64,000 nt of DNA from Sutcliffiella horikoshii (GTDB taxonomy: Bacteria; Bacillota; Bacilli; Bacillales; Bacillaceae_I): contig NZ_RXZI01000008.1 in the NCBI RefSeq assembly GCF_021991925.1, positions 62,001-126,000 on the forward strand. Direction: 5' to 3'. Positions 43,929-52,413 of the stretch are shown here, piece by piece. Both the position numbers and the translations under genes were made by a program. Each line of letters begins with the position of its first letter. The stretch's first letter is position 1. The notes under the pieces were generated by a model. That model was not told the DNA's origin. It ran no database searches and saw only the letters and a program-made list of their open reading frames with translations.

Positions 43929-44678
43929 ATGAAAAAACTGTACCAAAACGATCCTTCAGATATGAAATTGTTAGCACCTTGGCAGAGAAAGGCACTGGAA
44001 AGGTTTGAAGCTAAGATAAAAGACAAAGAGATGCCTTTCCCTTGCATACCTGCCACACAAGGATTTGCCATGAATCAGTTTCGCTATGGTTTTGCCGGGG
44101 ACCCAAGAAGTGATAAAGCGATTGAAGAACTGGGAGAACTGTTGGCTTTCTATACGGAATCTGCCAAGAAATATGAAACATACACCTCGCTGCTCGTATT
44201 CTTTGAAACTCCTTTTGAGGTGAAAGAATCCCTTTCAACAGATCAATGGGAAGAACTGTTTTGGAGACAGCTGAAGGTGTTAGCCCAAATAGATGAAATA
44301 GAATGGCCGGCACAAATCCCTACCGACCCGCATCATCCATTATGGGAATTTTGTTATCATGGAGAACGATATTTCATGTATTGCGGAACTCCCTCTCATA
44401 AAAATCGAAAAAGCAGGCACTCAGAGGATTACTTACTTGCCATTACCCCGAGATGGGTGTTGGAGAAATTCGGCAAGCAAGAAGAATATGCACGAAAAAT
44501 CAGATCGCAAGTGCGAAAAAGGTTGGAGAATTACGATAGCATCGATATTCACCCAGCCCTTAACAGCTACGGTAACCCGGAAAACTATGAATGGAAGCAA
44601 TATTACCTACATGATGACGATACTGCCCTATCGAAATGTCCTTTTCATCGCAATATAAAAGCATCCAAAAAAATATGA
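43929..44678 (+). CDS. YqcI/YcgG family protein
   Basis: A 249-aa protein of the YqcI/YcgG family (function unknown). The signature FPCIPATQGFAMNQFRYGFA is near residue 37. Later come the conserved HPLWEFCYHGERYFMYCGTP and RRSRHSEDYLLAITPRWVLE-like segments, and KCPFHR at the C-terminus. The spaced cysteines and histidines could bind metal or haem. GGAGGTAAGTG precedes the ATG. It sits behind the zinc chaperone but has its own promoter space. Confidence 0.8.
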   Translation: MKKLYQNDPSDMKLLAPWQRKALERFEAKIKDKEMPFPCIPATQGFAMNQFRYGFAGDPRSDKAIEELGELLAFYTESAKKYETYTSLLVFFETPFEVKESLSTDQWEELFWRQLKVLAQIDEIEWPAQIPTDPHHPLWEFCYHGERYFMYCGTPSHKNRKSRHSEDYLLAITPRWVLEKFGKQEEYARKIRSQVRKRLENYDSIDIHPALNSYGNPENYEWKQYYLHDDDTALSKCPFHRNIKASKKI

Positions 44679-44681
44679 CGG

Positions 44682-44712
44682 AAAAAAGCGCAATGGGGTG
44701 TTGCGCTTTTTC
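44682..44712. terminator. Bidirectional terminator between convergent genes
   Basis: AAAAAAGCGCAA TGGGGTG TTGCGCTTTTT, between the YqcI-like gene and the minus-strand GNAT gene. Confidence 0.88.
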
Positions 44713-44740
44713 TGTGGGCAGGAAAAAAACGAGACAAAAA

Positions 44741-45187
44741 TCACTCTTTAAGTTCCAAATAATAATGATAAAACTCCTCGTCCTTCTTATAACCATTTCT
44801 CTCATATAATCGCTGTGCCCCTTCATTGTCTGGGGTAGTTTCTAATGTAATACTTTTAGCATCAGTCTCACGGGCGAAATCCTGTGCTTTTTGTAAAAGC
44901 TTTTCTCCGACTCCTTGATTTCTAGCTTTTGCATCTACAAACATATCATTTAATATCCATGCGCTTTTCATGGAGATGGATGAAAAGGTAGGGTAAAGTT
45001 GGGTGAATCCGACGTCTTCATCGCTTATTTTTGCAACGAATATCACCGAATCCTCGTTTTCTAAACGACTTTTTATGAAGGTTTTAGCCCCTTCTAGATC
45101 GGATATTTGCTTATAAAAAATGCGATACTTGTTAAATAATTGTGAAACGCCTTCTAGATCTTTTGAGGTAGCTTGATAGATTTCCAT
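44741..45187 (-). CDS. GNAT family N-acetyltransferase
   Basis: A 148-aa acetyltransferase: IYQATSKDLEGVSQLFNKYR, LNDMFVDAKARNQGVGEKLL (acetyl-CoA-binding motif A) and TTPDNEGAQRLYERNGYKKD near the end. The single-domain, short form resembles diamine/amino-acid-type GNATs; the substrate is unknown. GGGAGAGA precedes the ATG on the minus strand. It is divergent from the Lrp-type regulator. Confidence 0.85.
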   Translation of the reverse strand: MEIYQATSKDLEGVSQLFNKYRIFYKQISDLEGAKTFIKSRLENEDSVIFVAKISDEDVGFTQLYPTFSSISMKSAWILNDMFVDAKARNQGVGEKLLQKAQDFARETDAKSITLETTPDNEGAQRLYERNGYKKDEEFYHYYLELKE

Positions 45188-45344
45188 TTTAGATATTCTC
45201 TCCCTTGCTTCAGGTTAGTTATATTTTATAGGGAGAATGGTTTTCTTTACATAAACTTTTGAAGGTTATCTGCAAAAGTTGCCTGCTATTTTATTATAAT
45301 AAAAGGTAATTACCTTAATTTTTACGGCTGTGGAGGGAAGTAGC

Positions 45345-45782
45345 TTGGATGAGATAGATCAGAATATACTTAAACATCTTCAGGAAAATGCAAGGATATC
45401 CATGACGGAACTAGGAAAGAGGGTTGGGCTTTCCACCCCAGCAACAAATGAGCGGGTGAAAAAGCTTGAAGATAAAGAAGTGATAAAAGGATACAGGGCT
45501 ATCATCGACCCTGAAAAACTAAATAAAAATGTAACAGCCTACATTCTATTTGATACAAAACAAGGGAAGAAATTCAGGGATTTTTGCAAAGAGCATCCGA
45601 TCGTAATAGAGTGCCATAGACTGGCTGGCCAATACAGTTATTTAGTGAAGGTGGTTGCGGAATCAGTGAAGATACTTGAGGAATTCATTGATGCTACATT
45701 GCCTTTTGGCGAGCCGTCTACTTTGATAAAATTATCTTCTGTGGTGGAATTTAAGTCTCTAACTAATGATCTTAAGACCTGA
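45345..45782 (+). CDS. Lrp/AsnC family transcriptional regulator
   Basis: A 145-aa regulator: LDEIDQNILKHLQENARISM, helix-turn-helix ELGKRVGLSTPATNERVKKL, then a RAM (ACT-like) ligand domain with GQYSYLVKVVAES. TTG 45345 is preferred over GTG 45330 since GGAGGG lies 8-9 bases upstream of it and the family normally starts shortly before the LDxxD helix. It would respond to an amino acid. It may control the divergent GNAT gene. Confidence 0.85.
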   Translation: MDEIDQNILKHLQENARISMTELGKRVGLSTPATNERVKKLEDKEVIKGYRAIIDPEKLNKNVTAYILFDTKQGKKFRDFCKEHPIVIECHRLAGQYSYLVKVVAESVKILEEFIDATLPFGEPSTLIKLSSVVEFKSLTNDLKT

Positions 45783-45802
45783 TTTTACTTGGAGTTGTTT
45801 AA

Positions 45803-45854
45803 AAGGGAACCTCCCCATACTCCTATATTTGCTGGAGGAATGCTTTGTTCCCTT
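45803..45854 (+). terminator. Hairpin behind the Lrp gene
   Basis: AAGGGAAC ... GTTCCCTT with an inner CTCC/GGAG pair, but only a weak T tract (TAATGTTT). Terminator or leader structure. Confidence 0.45.
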
Positions 45855-46025
45855 AATGTTTCGCGAAAACCAGTACATATTCCTCATTGAGAAGTAAATT
45901 TTATGAATATTTAGTTAATTATAACTATTGTTAATTTACTGTAAGATAAAGTAAAATATTTCTAATCTTGTATAAAGCTTCTAAGAGTCATTTTACATAT
46001 AAAAAAATTATAAGGAGGTTGGAAA

Positions 46026-47315
46026 ATGAAAAAGAAGTTTCCTGTTGCTTTTGGATTATGGTCTTTAGTGATTGTCTTGTTGATGAGCACAACGTTTAAT
46101 GTATCAGCAAGCGAAAAGAGTCCAGCAAATGGGGAGAAAGCAGAGTATGAAGGATGGTTAACAGAGGTCGCGGACACGAGAAACCTAGATATCACCCCAG
46201 TTGTTACTGGTCAGATCTTGGACTATGGCGGGGGACAAGCAGCGAAAAATGCTGCTGTGTATCTTCAGGCATGGCCTAGTTCAGAGAAACTTGGTTCGAT
46301 GAAAGAAGGTGACACGTTTGAACTCGTTCCGATTGCTAAAACCGTAACAGATTCGAATGGATATTTTAAGCTTAGTATTGACCCAAGTATAGACATATCT
46401 GATTTATGGTCTGAAGACGGAACGATGGATGTCGACATCGTTGCTTGGACAGAGTCAGGAACGGTAACCTATAGCTTTAGTATCGAACCCACACAAAAGG
46501 ACAGTGAAAATAATCCTTTTGGAGCGCAAGTTGACCACACTACTGGTAAGATAGTCAATTCAATCGGTGTTAATTTGCAATTGAACAATCCGTCAGCTTC
46601 CACAGTAGAAGGAGAAGAAGTAGTCTCTGAAATGGATACGGGACTTTACACAGAAGTGGGAAATACTTCATTACCAGCAGACTTTTCAAATGGCTGTCCA
46701 ACCACAGGTACTAAATTGGTTCAAAATTTAGGAGATCGATTGGTGAATGTAGGCTCCATTCATACTGCAACAAGTGGAAAGAATATGAAATTTACGTATT
46801 CTGGAAGTGCTTCAAGTACTTTGGGTGTCGGTATTTCCGCTTCTGGTAAATATGGATCGTTTAGTTCAAGTGGTACAGTTACCAGATCAAGAAGCAATAC
46901 GACTACGTGGCCTTGGTACACGTCAGCCACGTCACGTCATCTGGATACGTACTTCTCATATGGAAAATATTGCACGACAACTCGTAGCCCAGGCCCAAGT
47001 TTTTCTTGGTCTGTGAGGCCAATTAAACATGAAGGGGGAACGAATCATCGAAGCGTAAGTGTTCCTTCCACATCCAGTAGTTACTGTGTACCATACAGAT
47101 CGGCTGGAAGTGGCGGAGAAAAGGCGAGTACAAAAACTATAACATGGTCTAATGGCGCTAAGCTTAGCGGAGCAATTGGCATTGACTTGTCCAGCCAAAC
47201 CGGCTACACAACGAATGCCAAAATAGAATATGTATTTAAAACCGCTGGCAGACTATGCGGTACACATGATAAACCAAATGGGTCCCCGAAACGCTTGGTG
47301 ATGAGGTCGTTATGA
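46026..47315 (+). CDS. Secreted protein of unknown function
   Basis: A 429-aa exported protein. The signal peptide is KKKFPVAFGLWSLVIVLLMS with cleavage near NVSAS. Residues 50-170 look like a carboxypeptidase-regulatory/Ig-like beta domain (ITPVVTGQILDYGGGQAAKN). The C-terminal 230 residues are Ser/Thr/Tyr-rich with six cysteines (C236, then KYCTTTRSPGPSFSW, SYCVPYRSAG, LCGTHDK) that may pair as disulfides. GGAGG precedes the ATG. The next gene overlaps its stop by 4 bases, so they act together. Not a family I recognise. Confidence 0.7.
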   Translation: MKKKFPVAFGLWSLVIVLLMSTTFNVSASEKSPANGEKAEYEGWLTEVADTRNLDITPVVTGQILDYGGGQAAKNAAVYLQAWPSSEKLGSMKEGDTFELVPIAKTVTDSNGYFKLSIDPSIDISDLWSEDGTMDVDIVAWTESGTVTYSFSIEPTQKDSENNPFGAQVDHTTGKIVNSIGVNLQLNNPSASTVEGEEVVSEMDTGLYTEVGNTSLPADFSNGCPTTGTKLVQNLGDRLVNVGSIHTATSGKNMKFTYSGSASSTLGVGISASGKYGSFSSSGTVTRSRSNTTTWPWYTSATSRHLDTYFSYGKYCTTTRSPGPSFSWSVRPIKHEGGTNHRSVSVPSTSSSYCVPYRSAGSGGEKASTKTITWSNGAKLSGAIGIDLSSQTGYTTNAKIEYVFKTAGRLCGTHDKPNGSPKRLVMRSL

Positions 47316-47866
47316 TTCGAGTAAAGTCCCTCTTATTGCTCACCTTCCTTTTATTCATCAGTGGATGCACGAACTCAAATCCAGTCGGAAGCAGTTTGAA
47401 TCTTGGCGAGACACCGGGAATGGACTGTGTACCTGGAGGGGATGGAGTGAGCAGAATGTTTGGGGATACATTTCTCATTCATGAGGGAGAAGGGGAAATC
47501 ACAATTACTGATATCTCTTTGGTAAATGCTGATGGCCTGGAACTTAAAGAGGCGGTTCTGGTAAAGCTCAACCCTGATGAAGCGCTTCTAGGATTTGGTG
47601 AGTGGCCACCAACAGACACCCCAGAATTTCCACTGCCGGAGAATTGGGATGATCGAATTGAAGCGGTTGATGCGAAAATTCAACCAAATGATAAATGGAA
47701 TCTTGTATTTGCCTTAACTTCCACTTCCCCTGATACTGGTTCAGCTGATGCAGTTAAGATTGAATACAAGGACTCTGCAGGAAAAACCTTTGAGCAAGAA
47801 ACACTTATTCGCTATTTTATTACTTCCAGTAAGTGCGAGGAAGTTTTAAAGACTAACCCTCTGTAG
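47312..47866 (+). CDS. Lipoprotein of unknown function
   Basis: A 184-aa lipoprotein: RVKSLLLLTFLLFISGCTNS with lipobox ISGC. The rest is beta-rich (EGEITITDISLVNADGLELK) with two further cysteines, one near GMDCVPGG and one near SSKCEEV. ATGA overlap with the upstream secreted-protein gene implies translational coupling and a common surface role. The family is not recognised. Confidence 0.7.
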   Translation: MIRVKSLLLLTFLLFISGCTNSNPVGSSLNLGETPGMDCVPGGDGVSRMFGDTFLIHEGEGEITITDISLVNADGLELKEAVLVKLNPDEALLGFGEWPPTDTPEFPLPENWDDRIEAVDAKIQPNDKWNLVFALTSTSPDTGSADAVKIEYKDSAGKTFEQETLIRYFITSSKCEEVLKTNPL

Positions 47867-47871
47867 AGTAT

Positions 47872-47909
47872 AAAAGACAGTTCCCTTTATAGGGGGGAAC
47901 TGTCTTTGT
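47872..47909. terminator. Rho-independent terminator between convergent genes
   Basis: AAAGACAGTTCCC ... GGGAACTGTCTTT, behind the lipoprotein gene and facing the cation transporter gene. Confidence 0.88.
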
Positions 47910-47945
47910 CTTGGTAAGAGCCTAGAAATATGAGAGGGTAAGTAA

Positions 47946-48815
47946 TCAATTCGGCTCCACATGTACATGAACATCATGAACACCGTGCTCCAACATCAAA
48001 ATCGTTTCTACACGGGTTGCGATATCATGTGCTTCTACAATGTCCAGTGTGGATTTTACAAGGATGACGACATCGATGACTTCGTTGTTTCCGTAGTTAC
48101 GACCGCGTATCTCCTTTACACCTTTTACCCCAGGGAGCTGGGTGATGATAGACTCATAGTGTTGTATTTTCTTTTCATCAAACCCATCAGATAGCTCATG
48201 CGAAGCTTCACGAAAAATTCCCCATGCGGTTTTAACTATCAATAGTCCAACAAGGATGGCTGTCAAGGTATCCAACCAAGGCATACCAAGCTGCGAGCCG
48301 ACTATTCCGATTGCCGCCCCGATACTTACCCAGGCGTCGGAGATATTATCTTTTGCCGCGGCCATCACGGACTTACTGTTTATTTTCAGCGCAAGCTTTT
48401 TGTTATAACGGTATACCAAATACATGACGACAGCGGAAAACAAAGCAACATAGGCTGCCAACACATTTGGCGCTTCCTTGCCACCTTCAAACATGGAGCG
48501 GAAAGCATCTAAAACGACTTGAATGCCGACTACGGCCATAATAAAAGAAGCGATCATGGCAGCGATGGTCTCACTTTTCCAATGGCCATAGCCATGATCT
48601 TTATCTGGAGGTCTCTGCGAAAGTTTGAGTCCTATAAGCACTGCGAGAGATGCGATGATATCGGTTGTATTGTTGAGTCCATCCGCCTTCAAGGCAGCTG
48701 AATTGGTCATAAAACCAACCACTAGCTTTAAAATGGACAGACATATGTATGCGACAATGCTGATGATTGCTCCGCGTTCCCCTAATTTAAGGTTATTATA
48801 TTTTTCTTGTTCCAT
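47946..48815 (-). CDS. mneS: Cation diffusion facilitator, manganese efflux MneS-like
   Basis: A 289-aa CDF transporter with six transmembrane helices. ALKADGLNNTTDIIASLAVL (helix II) and AAAKDNISDAWVSIGAAIGI (helix V) hold the paired D ... D metal site; the C-terminal cytoplasmic domain reads LPGVKGVKEIRGRNYGNNEV ... HDVHVHVEP. Similarity to B. subtilis YeaB/MneS is close throughout, so Mn2+ export is most likely. ATG 48815 is chosen because GGAGGA lies 5-6 bases upstream; the longer frame has no site. Confidence 0.87.
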   Translation of the reverse strand: MEQEKYNNLKLGERGAIISIVAYICLSILKLVVGFMTNSAALKADGLNNTTDIIASLAVLIGLKLSQRPPDKDHGYGHWKSETIAAMIASFIMAVVGIQVVLDAFRSMFEGGKEAPNVLAAYVALFSAVVMYLVYRYNKKLALKINSKSVMAAAKDNISDAWVSIGAAIGIVGSQLGMPWLDTLTAILVGLLIVKTAWGIFREASHELSDGFDEKKIQHYESIITQLPGVKGVKEIRGRNYGNNEVIDVVILVKSTLDIVEAHDIATRVETILMLEHGVHDVHVHVEPN

Positions 48816-48933
48816 GGTTTTCCTCCCTGATTTGCACTTACATATAATAGCAAGCAGCAATCGAGTGGGTCTAGAGCAACCTTTTTGCCCTATGGTATAT
48901 GAATGGGAGGCTTGCAAATAAGTTGCACAAGGT

Positions 48934-48984
48934 CAAAGGGAGGGGCACTTCGACCCAGTGGGTCAAGGTGCCTCTCCCTTTAGC
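48934..48984. terminator. Large hairpin terminator
   Basis: AAAGGGAGGGGCACTTCGAC pairs with the mirror half ending CCTCTCCCTTTAG. It follows the 88-aa gene on the minus strand and its T run lies on both sides. Confidence 0.8.
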
Positions 48985-49246
48985 CTTCCAGTATACTCTC
49001 CTTGCCATTAAATAGGACGATGATCTGTGTACGGCGCCTCCGCGCCAACCTGTATTGATGGAGAGTTTGAAAAAGGTAATAGAAAAGAAAGTAAAGGACT
49101 GCGATTCCGTTTAGGGTAAGTCGGAATAGTAGCATGGGAAGTGGTTCAACCAATCCACTCATCAAAAAAGAAATCACCCAGCACCCTACCAATATCCAGA
49201 AACCAATCCAATATCCAAAGGTCCCGCTCTTCTTAAGCTGTTCCAT
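48980..49246 (-). CDS. Small two-helix membrane protein
   Basis: An 88-aa protein with two helices (YWIGFWILVGCWVISFLMSG and FRLTLNGIAVLYFLFYYLFQ) followed by an Arg-rich cytoplasmic stretch. GGAGGTGCAGG lies before the ATG on the minus strand. Family not recognised. Confidence 0.6.
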   Translation of the reverse strand: MEQLKKSGTFGYWIGFWILVGCWVISFLMSGLVEPLPMLLFRLTLNGIAVLYFLFYYLFQTLHQYRLARRRRTQIIVLFNGKESILEG

Positions 49247-49433
49247 CCTGCACCTCCAGATGTAATATGCAACGTGATGTCGTTACAAAGCGTATGTGAG
49301 GTGGACGGTGAATAGAACGGGGAGGGAGGTGGATCTTATTTACAAGCAAAGACCTTGTTCTAGGTGGAGGAATGTGGAAAAATGTAGAAGTATGATAGGT
49401 TAATTGTTTTTAAAATAGGAGGGGCTAAATTAT

Positions 49434-50069
49434 ATGAAGAAGTGGAAGGCCATTCTTTATTTTAGCGTTGCCATGAGTATGCTTGCAGGCTGCGCTACGG
49501 ATGTAAACGAGAATGCCAACAATACTGGTGCACCAACTGTTGGTGAATCAGAAAATGAAGCAGCGAATGAGGGTACAACCGGGCATGAAAAGGAGGAGGC
49601 ATCAGAAGAAGAGCCTCAACACAGTGATAGGAATGAAGCAGAGTCTGAAAGGGAGGACCAATCCCCCTTATCCGACTACTCCAGTGAACAAATCGAGTAT
49701 GCTCGAGTTTGGATGCAGCTGGGACCTAATCAGGACGTAGATGGATTATATGTAGAACAGATTCCTGCTGGGACAAAGCTAGATCCGGAAGGTGATATAG
49801 AGGTTACTTACCCGGAGGATGTGATTCAGATAACAGGTAGCAGATTAGTAGATGGAATCGTTACATATAGTGGAAACGGGGACGGGACGATTTATGTTTA
49901 CGAGATTCCACGCCGCTGGTATGGTGGCATGGCCCCGCCAAAGGATTTAGATAAAGAGAAAGTTCGTGAAGACATGGAGACCATTTTGGCTAACAAGGAA
50001 CTTGTGTATGTAGAGCCGGGGGAAGATGCGGAAGTCCTTAGGTTGATAGAGAAGTTGCAGCTTCCATAG
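49434..50069 (+). CDS. Acidic lipoprotein of unknown function
   Basis: A 211-aa lipoprotein: KKWKAILYFSVAMSMLAGCA with lipobox MLAGC. Residues 25-80 are a disordered Glu/Ser-rich spacer. The folded part starts at SSEQIEYARVWMQLGPNQDV and contains VTYPEDVIQITGSRLVDGIV. This resembles Bacillus surface lipoproteins of unknown role. AGGAGGGGC lies before the ATG. It is preceded by a sequence resembling the TGTAGAA element (49,380). Confidence 0.7.
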   Translation: MKKWKAILYFSVAMSMLAGCATDVNENANNTGAPTVGESENEAANEGTTGHEKEEASEEEPQHSDRNEAESEREDQSPLSDYSSEQIEYARVWMQLGPNQDVDGLYVEQIPAGTKLDPEGDIEVTYPEDVIQITGSRLVDGIVTYSGNGDGTIYVYEIPRRWYGGMAPPKDLDKEKVREDMETILANKELVYVEPGEDAEVLRLIEKLQLP

Positions 50070-50204
50070 TTCTTTAGCAGCCAATTGTAAGGTGCACGGC
50101 ATAAAACGAACAAAAGGGAATATATAGTATCTTATGGAATGGTAGGTGGAGGGATCCGTTAGCGCCAGGTTGTTCAATTAATTTTGGAGTGGAGTGATCA
50201 TAAG

Positions 50205-50447
50205 TTGAGTAAAAAAGCGCTCAAGTTTGCGGCCCTGATTTGTTTTGTTGTATGTGTGATTCTTTGGGTGCCAAATGTGTTGCTGGAGGTTGCTAGTCCC
50301 TTTTGGATGTTGACCTTCCTAATAGGACCAATCGGCCTTGCATTAGGACTTGTGGGCAAGCATTATTTCTTGGCGATACTAAATTTTATCATGACCTTCA
50401 GCTTCTTTTGGATCATGGCCATTGGGTATTATTTTCTAGGGCCATAA
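50205..50447 (+). CDS. Small membrane protein
   Basis: An 80-aa protein with two to three hydrophobic helices (FAALICFVVCVILWVPNVLL, FWMLTFLIGPIGLALGLVGK, FFWIMAIGYYFLGP). TTG 50205 has GGAGTGA about 9 bases upstream; the in-frame TTG at 50184 has none. Family not recognised. Confidence 0.6.
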   Translation: MSKKALKFAALICFVVCVILWVPNVLLEVASPFWMLTFLIGPIGLALGLVGKHYFLAILNFIMTFSFFWIMAIGYYFLGP

Positions 50448-50496
50448 GGACGATTTTTGTTCCATGCGTTTTCGCTTATTAATTTTTGACAGGTAA

Positions 50497-50526
50497 TGCA
50501 TATATCTTTTCTTCTTTTTCATACTA
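50497..50526 (+). promoter_or_regulatory. Sigma-G/F-type forespore promoter
   Basis: TGCATA (50497-50502) and CATACTA (50520-50526) with 17 bases between. This agrees with the forespore sigma-G consensus of TGMATA and CATACTA. It stands 25 bases before the start codon of the small spore-type protein. Confidence 0.65.
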
Positions 50527-50550
50527 AGAATGGAAAAGGAGGGATTAGTA

Positions 50551-50733
50551 ATGGCAAAACGTAATGGCAAGACGGACGCTGAACAAAAAAATAAAAAGGG
50601 ATTCGACTCCAGTCAGACGGATTCGGAGTTCTCCAAAGAAATGGGCAGTGCGGCTGCTAATAAAGCTCACAAAGAAAAAGCCAAGGAAGAAAAGGCGTCC
50701 AAGAATCAAGGGGAATGGAATGGGATGAACTAA
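50551..50733 (+). CDS. Small hydrophilic protein, possible spore protein
   Basis: A 60-aa very hydrophilic protein rich in Lys, Glu, Ala, Asn and Gln with no Cys: MAKRNGKTDAEQKNKKGFDS ... SEFSKEMGSAAANKAHKEKA. The SEFSKE segment resembles the protease recognition site of gamma-type small acid-soluble spore proteins, but the similarity is weak. ATG 50551 has AAAGGAGGG in front. The forespore-type promoter and the strong terminator behind support a spore role. Confidence 0.55.
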   Translation: MAKRNGKTDAEQKNKKGFDSSQTDSEFSKEMGSAAANKAHKEKAKEEKASKNQGEWNGMN

Positions 50734-50771
50734 CTATATTCTGATTCTCTAAAGAAAGTGAAGAAATAGGA

Positions 50772-50828
50772 AAAGGACGGCACGTATGCTCCATAAAGTT
50801 ATGGAAGCGGAAGTGCCGTCCTTTTTTA
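50772..50828 (+). terminator. Strong Rho-independent terminator
   Basis: AAAAGGACGGCAC ... GTGCCGTCCTTTT with a long loop and T run. Confidence 0.88.
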
Positions 50829-50864
50829 AGGAGGAGATGGGTCGGAGGCTATCCTTACGAAACC

Positions 50865-50990
50865 TTAAATGCCCAGATAGATGGTGGACCTGGCGGAGTC
50901 ACGGATTTCTATGTCTAGTGCGATGTTTTCGTTGACGGTGTTTTGGCCGAAGATTTCAACGAGGTCGCTGGTTTGGAAATTTTCAACTAT
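50865..50990 (-). pseudogene. Short minus-strand gene remnant
   Basis: Open frame VENFQTSDLVEIFGQNTVNE followed by NIALDIEIRDSARSTIYLGI and a stop. It has no ATG/GTG/TTG start in frame; GAGAGGTG followed by TTG lies just upstream in another frame. Looks like a real beta-rich protein tail; family not recognised. Rest of 50,830-51,150 appears empty. Confidence 0.4.
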
Positions 50991-51153
50991 TCACCTCTCT
51001 CTCTTCTACTATTCTATGGAAGTCTAGTAAAAAGGTTCGGGTATTTAATAGAGAAGATAGATTTTTAATAAAAAAGTGCTTTTTACCAGTGTCTATTATT
51101 AGAACATTCGGATAAAATAAAGTTGTACATATTAAATACTTGGGGTGAAGATG

Positions 51154-51567
51154 ATGTCAGTAGATGTTTATCTTGTATTTGACGGAAATTGTAGGGAAGC
51201 AGTCGAATTTTATGCGAAGGTTTTTCAAACAGAAACACCGCAGATTATGACGTTTGGGGAAAGCCCACAGCATCCCGATTACCCACTTCCAGCGGAGGCC
51301 AAAGAACGCATCATGCATACCCGCCTTTCCGTTGACGGAAGCAATGTCATGTTCTCTGATACCTTCCCGGGGCAGGAATATATCCAAGGCAACAATGTCA
51401 CATTGGCTCTGGTAAGCCACAACATGGATGATTTGAAATCGTGGTTTGAGCAATTAAAAGATGGCGGCAAGGTAGATATGGAACTGCAAGAAACCTTCTG
51501 GAGCAAGCTTTACGGCCAAGTGACGGATAAGTTTGGTGTGCATTGGCAAGTGAATTATGGAGAGTAA
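51154..51567 (+). CDS. VOC family protein (PhnB/YjdN-like)
   Basis: A 137-aa protein of the PhnB-like VOC branch: VDVYLVFDGNCREAVEFYAK, FGESPQHPDYPLPAEAKERI, MHTRLSVDGSNVMFSDTFPG and YGQVTDKFGVHWQVNYGE. Homologues are called 3-demethylubiquinone methyltransferase-like but probably lack that activity. ATG 51154 is chosen by spacing from TGGGGTG; ATG 51151 is also possible. Single gene. Confidence 0.85.
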   Translation: MSVDVYLVFDGNCREAVEFYAKVFQTETPQIMTFGESPQHPDYPLPAEAKERIMHTRLSVDGSNVMFSDTFPGQEYIQGNNVTLALVSHNMDDLKSWFEQLKDGGKVDMELQETFWSKLYGQVTDKFGVHWQVNYGE

Positions 51568-51826
51568 TAAGTCTACTTAGAATGTATTCTAAACTGGATA
51601 AAGGGAATTAAAAAAGATGGTACTTTGCAGGTGGAGGCGGGGTACCGTTTTTTTGAAAAATGAGTCAAGACGTGAAACTTTGTGTGAGAGTCTGGGAGGA
51701 AAGTTACAGACATTGAAGTATGAGCTGGCTAAATATAAATCTTAACACCTATTCTAAACAAGTTAGCGGATTGGTAAAATGAATCTGGTTTTGAACGTCA
51801 ATAGAATAAAGGATGCCAGATAATAA

Positions 51827-52123
51827 ATGAACTTTATCGAAACTATTTATTTTGTAATTGGGACATTTATATTTATTAATTTTTTCTTTGCTCTCTTCTA
51901 TTTAATTAGCAGAAGTGCAAGTGACAGGTTATTTGACGGGTTGTGTAAGTACTCGGATTGCTTAGGATCTTTGTTCATTTTAACACTTTTGGGATTAACG
52001 TATTTTGTAGCAATGTTTATTTATGATCGTTTCAATTGGTTTGTAGCGCGTCTGTTGATGCTTTTATATGCCGCATTATTATTTATTTCATTTTTTATCT
52101 TTTTAATCATGATAGATGCTTAA
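51827..52123 (+). CDS. Small integral membrane protein
   Basis: A 98-aa protein with three helices (ETIYFVIGTFIFINFFFALF, LGSLFILTLLGLTYFVAMFI, LLMLLYAALLFISFFIFLIM). The ribosome binding site is weak (AAGGATGCCAG). The 290 bases behind it (52,124-52,413) hold a GTGCCTGTCTCC element and nothing else I can support. Confidence 0.5.
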   Translation: MNFIETIYFVIGTFIFINFFFALFYLISRSASDRLFDGLCKYSDCLGSLFILTLLGLTYFVAMFIYDRFNWFVARLLMLLYAALLFISFFIFLIMIDA

Positions 52124-52413
52124 CGGTTGATATTAGGGAGAGCACGCTGATCCAATTGGGGTCCGGTGTGCCTGTCTCCATTTCTATGTGCGACTTCGCA
52201 GTTTATTGACGGAGTCGTTTTTTGTTTGGGTTTTATAGCTTTGCTTGTATTGGGTGTAATTTGGACGGTAAGTGTGAAGGAATTATCCTCCTACATCTAA
52301 AGTCGTAACTCTCCCAACAAAAAGCAGTAATCAAACTTCATTCCTTTGATGAATGTTGCCAATTTCTTCTTCATCTATGATTAAAGTATCAAAAGTGGAG
52401 AGGGAGACCAGCA

